Shown here: one piece after another, positions 59,557 to 64,000 of the stretch
Layout of the letters: every line of letters begins with the position of its first letter
How positions within the stretch are numbered: position 1 is the first letter of the stretch
Source: JAKOWB01 sp038363005
GTDB lineage: Bacteria; Pseudomonadota; Alphaproteobacteria; Kiloniellales; JACOMY01
Length of the DNA stretch: 64,000 nucleotides
NCBI GenBank assembly: GCA_038363005.1
Contig: JBBQBI010000011.1
Location: forward strand, 72,115 to 136,114
Direction of reading: 5' to 3'
Made by a program: the position numbers and the translations under genes
Notes under the pieces: generated by a model
Seen by the model: only the letters and a program-made list of their open reading frames with translations
Told to the model about the DNA's origin: nothing
The model's database searches: none

Positions 59557-60719
59557 GGCGCGAAGACCTCGGTCAGGCCGCTGACGCCCTTCAGGGCGTG
59601 CTGGCCGCAGGACCGCGTCGGCTGCGGCAGGCGTTCGCAGATCTCGCCGCTCAGCAGGATAGGTTCGCCCAGTCCGGCGGTCAGGCCCTGGATGCGTGCC
59701 GCCAGGTTCACCGCCGGGCCGATCACCGTGAAGTCCAGGCGGTCGGCCACCCCGATGTTGCCGTACTGCACCTCGCCGACGCTAAGGGCCACGCCGGCCG
59801 CCAGCGCTGGGCGCCCGCTGGCAAGCCGCTTGCCATTCAGCGCAGTCAGGGCGGCCAGGCCGTCGCGCGCCGCGGCCAGGGCGGCGGTCGCCATGGCGCA
59901 GCTGTGCGCCGCCGACCGGTCGCAGGGGAAGATCGCCAGCAGCGCATCGCCCATGAACTTCAGGATCTCGCCACCGTGGCGTTCCAAGGCGCCGCCCATG
60001 GCGTCGAAGTAGCCGTTCAGCATGGCGATGGTCTCGTGCAGGGGCTGCGCCGCGGCCAGATGGGTGAAGCCGCGCAGGTCGCACAGAAACACGATGGCAT
60101 AGACGGCCTCGCCCTGGCCGCGCTGGATCGTGCCATCCCACACCCGCTTGCCGGTGCGCGGCCCCAGATAGGTCGACAGCAGCGTGCGGCCGGTGTCGCG
60201 CAGCTGCGCCAGCTCCAGCACCGCGGCGAGTGCCGAGAGTGTCTGGTCGACCAGGGCCAGGCCGCTGTCGCTGAAGCCGCCGGCCTGGCGCGTCGCCAGC
60301 GTCATGACGTTGTGCTGGCGACCAGAGAAGAACAGCGGCTGGACGCGGTAGTCGCGGTAGCCCTGGGCCTTGAGGGACTCCAGAACGGGGTAGTCCAGCG
60401 GGCAGTCGTCGCGCTCCAGGCGGCGGCGCAGCTCCTGCGCCTGGTTGAACACCGTGCGGATCGGGCTTTGCTGGAATTCGGCCATCTCCAGCACGTCGTG
60501 GGTGCGCCCGACCTCGGCGGCGCCACCGGAGTCGAGGTCCCAGTGATAGCTGGTGGCGATCAGCCGCGGATGCAGGTGGCGCAGCGACAGCGAGGCACGA
60601 TCCAGCGGCAGGCCGGCGTCCCGCAGCAGGCGACAATAGTGGTCGAACAGCAGCGTGATGCGGCCGCGCGCCAGGCGCTCGTCGAGCAGACGGGAAATGA
60701 CATCGGCGGCCGTGAGCAT
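59553..60719 (-). CDS. Class III adenylate cyclase with N-terminal sensor-like region
   Basis: A 388-residue soluble cyclase making cAMP from ATP. The catalytic domain (residues about 190-388) has the first metal Asp in AIVFLCDLRGFTHLAA near residue 212 and the second in GGEILKFMGDALLAIFP near 255. The Lys before FMGD and the Asp of DRLDFTVIGPAVNLAARI are the residues that favour ATP over GTP. The N-terminal 190 residues look like a GAF-type sensor found in alphaproteobacterial cyclases, but this is inferred. The start is uncertain: ATG 60717-60719 or TTG 60735-60737, both with poor ribosome sites. It is translationally coupled to the membrane protein downstream. Confidence 0.93.
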   Translation of the reverse strand: MLTAADVISRLLDERLARGRITLLFDHYCRLLRDAGLPLDRASLSLRHLHPRLIATSYHWDLDSGGAAEVGRTHDVLEMAEFQQSPIRTVFNQAQELRRRLERDDCPLDYPVLESLKAQGYRDYRVQPLFFSGRQHNVMTLATRQAGGFSDSGLALVDQTLSALAAVLELAQLRDTGRTLLSTYLGPRTGKRVWDGTIQRGQGEAVYAIVFLCDLRGFTHLAAAQPLHETIAMLNGYFDAMGGALERHGGEILKFMGDALLAIFPCDRSAAHSCAMATAALAAARDGLAALTALNGKRLASGRPALAAGVALSVGEVQYGNIGVADRLDFTVIGPAVNLAARIQGLTAGLGEPILLSGEICERLPQPTRSCGQHALKGVSGLTEVFAP

Positions 60720-60825
60720 GGCGGGAGGATTGCGCAACCCTTGGTGCGCCGCAATATGGCTGCCTGCCCGGCGCGGTGGGGGAGTGCTAGGCTGACGCCC
60801 TCGTCATCCGTCAAGGAGCCGTCCC

Positions 60826-61308
60826 ATGCTGCGCGTCTTCGTCGGTTTCACATTGCTCCTCCTGCTGTCGGTGGCGCCGGCCACGGCGCAGGATTTCGCC
60901 AGCGAGAAGGTGGTGAAGGGCTACGTCGCGGCCTGGAACGCGCATGACGCGGCGGCCGCCGCCGCCTTCATGACCGACAACGTCCTCTACTACGACGCCT
61001 CGGTCGGCGAGCCGGTCAGCGGCAAGGCCGATGCCCAGGCGCAGATCATCCAGGCCTTCATGACCGCGGTGCCTGATCTGGTTTGGGAGATGCGCGGCCC
61101 GCCGATCTCCAGCCCCGGCCACGTCGCCTTCGAATGGGTCTTCTCCGGCACCAACACGGGACCCTGGGCCGACGGTACCGAGGGGTCGGGCGCCAAGTTC
61201 CAGATCTTCGGTGTCAGCTACATCAACCTGCAGAACGGCCTGATCGCCTATCAGGGCGACTACTACGACGCCTTGGGCTTCTACCGGCAGCTTGGATACA
61301 TGGAGTAG
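60826..61308 (+). CDS. Exported NTF2/SnoaL-like protein
   Basis: A 160-residue protein with a signal peptide (MLRVFVGFTLLLLLSVAPATA, cleavage before QDF). The mature part is a cone-shaped NTF2-like fold typical of SnoaL/ketosteroid-isomerase relatives: an opening helix VVKGYVAAWNAHDAAAAAAFM, TDNVLYYD, a helix ADAQAQIIQAFMTAVPDLVWEM and strands HVAFEWVFSGTNTGPW and GLIAYQGDYYDAL. Such periplasmic proteins bind or modify small hydrophobic ligands; no active-site identity is certain. It is followed by uvrA in the opposite direction three bases away. Confidence 0.88.
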   Translation: MLRVFVGFTLLLLLSVAPATAQDFASEKVVKGYVAAWNAHDAAAAAAFMTDNVLYYDASVGEPVSGKADAQAQIIQAFMTAVPDLVWEMRGPPISSPGHVAFEWVFSGTNTGPWADGTEGSGAKFQIFGVSYINLQNGLIAYQGDYYDALGFYRQLGYME

Positions 61309-61311
61309 CCG

Positions 61312-64000
<2,689 letters not shown>

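Overview
The window is GC-rich, densely packed chromosomal DNA from an alphaproteobacterium, most likely of the Rhodospirillales-like purple or marine lineages. I base this on gene order rather than on any single sequence. The run erpA, dgt, argS, SPOR protein, nagZ, scpA, scpB, tatABC, serS, surE, pcm, nlpD-like, DUF815 ATPase, yajC, secD, secF, Mth938-like protein, squalene-synthase-like protein and trmFO is an arrangement known from alphaproteobacterial chromosomes. I saw no rRNA, tRNA, CRISPR array or insertion sequence. Several apparent promoters share a TTGnnn, 16-17 base spacer, TAnAnT layout.

Layout. 1-2515 (minus): the start of a secreted protein at the left edge, then a dihydroorotase-like protein that has lost its metal ligands, and aspartate carbamoyltransferase. 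2735-13532 (plus): the most distinctive region. It holds three paralogous surface proteins of about 800 residues, each with an N-terminal inverse-autotransporter-like barrel and a C-terminal beta-helix passenger. A small operon (GbsR-type regulator, DUF4166 protein, membrane-anchored TIGR01777 epimerase) sits between copies 1 and 2. Copies 2 and 3 are each preceded by an AT-rich island of about one third GC. 13546-18661: CaiB/BaiF CoA-transferase, PHB-depolymerase-type esterase, AEC transporter, ruvX and an orphan polytopic membrane protein. 18811-23655: gatCA, a small secreted protein, erpA-xthA and a DUF2079 membrane protein. 23823-43939 (mostly plus): the conserved housekeeping block for translation (argS, serS), chromosome segregation (scpAB), peptidoglycan recycling and division (nagZ, SPOR, NlpD-like), Tat and Sec export (tatABC, yajC-secDF) and protein repair (pcm).

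43965-48739 (minus): a tricorn-type protease, iron superoxide dismutase and a PuuD-like membrane protein. This block separates the Mth938/NDUFAF3-like gene from the NDUFAF6-like squalene-synthase-family gene. The tricorn gene has a strong hairpin that would bury its ribosome binding site. 48881-51808: the NDUFAF6-like gene, a tyrosine-phosphatase-like gene, and trmFO flanked on both sides by related palindromic repeats. 51992-57883: a probable amide/amine catabolic group (HyuA-type hydantoinase, 2-keto-4-pentenoate hydratase, agmatine-deiminase family, M20 carbamoyl-amidohydrolase) with a lipoprotein of possible transglutaminase-like fold. 57880-64000: an adenylate cyclase translationally coupled to an orphan membrane protein, a secreted NTF2-like protein, and most of uvrA running off the right edge.

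All starts were chosen by hand from Shine-Dalgarno position, family alignment from memory and operon overlap. Nothing was checked by database search.
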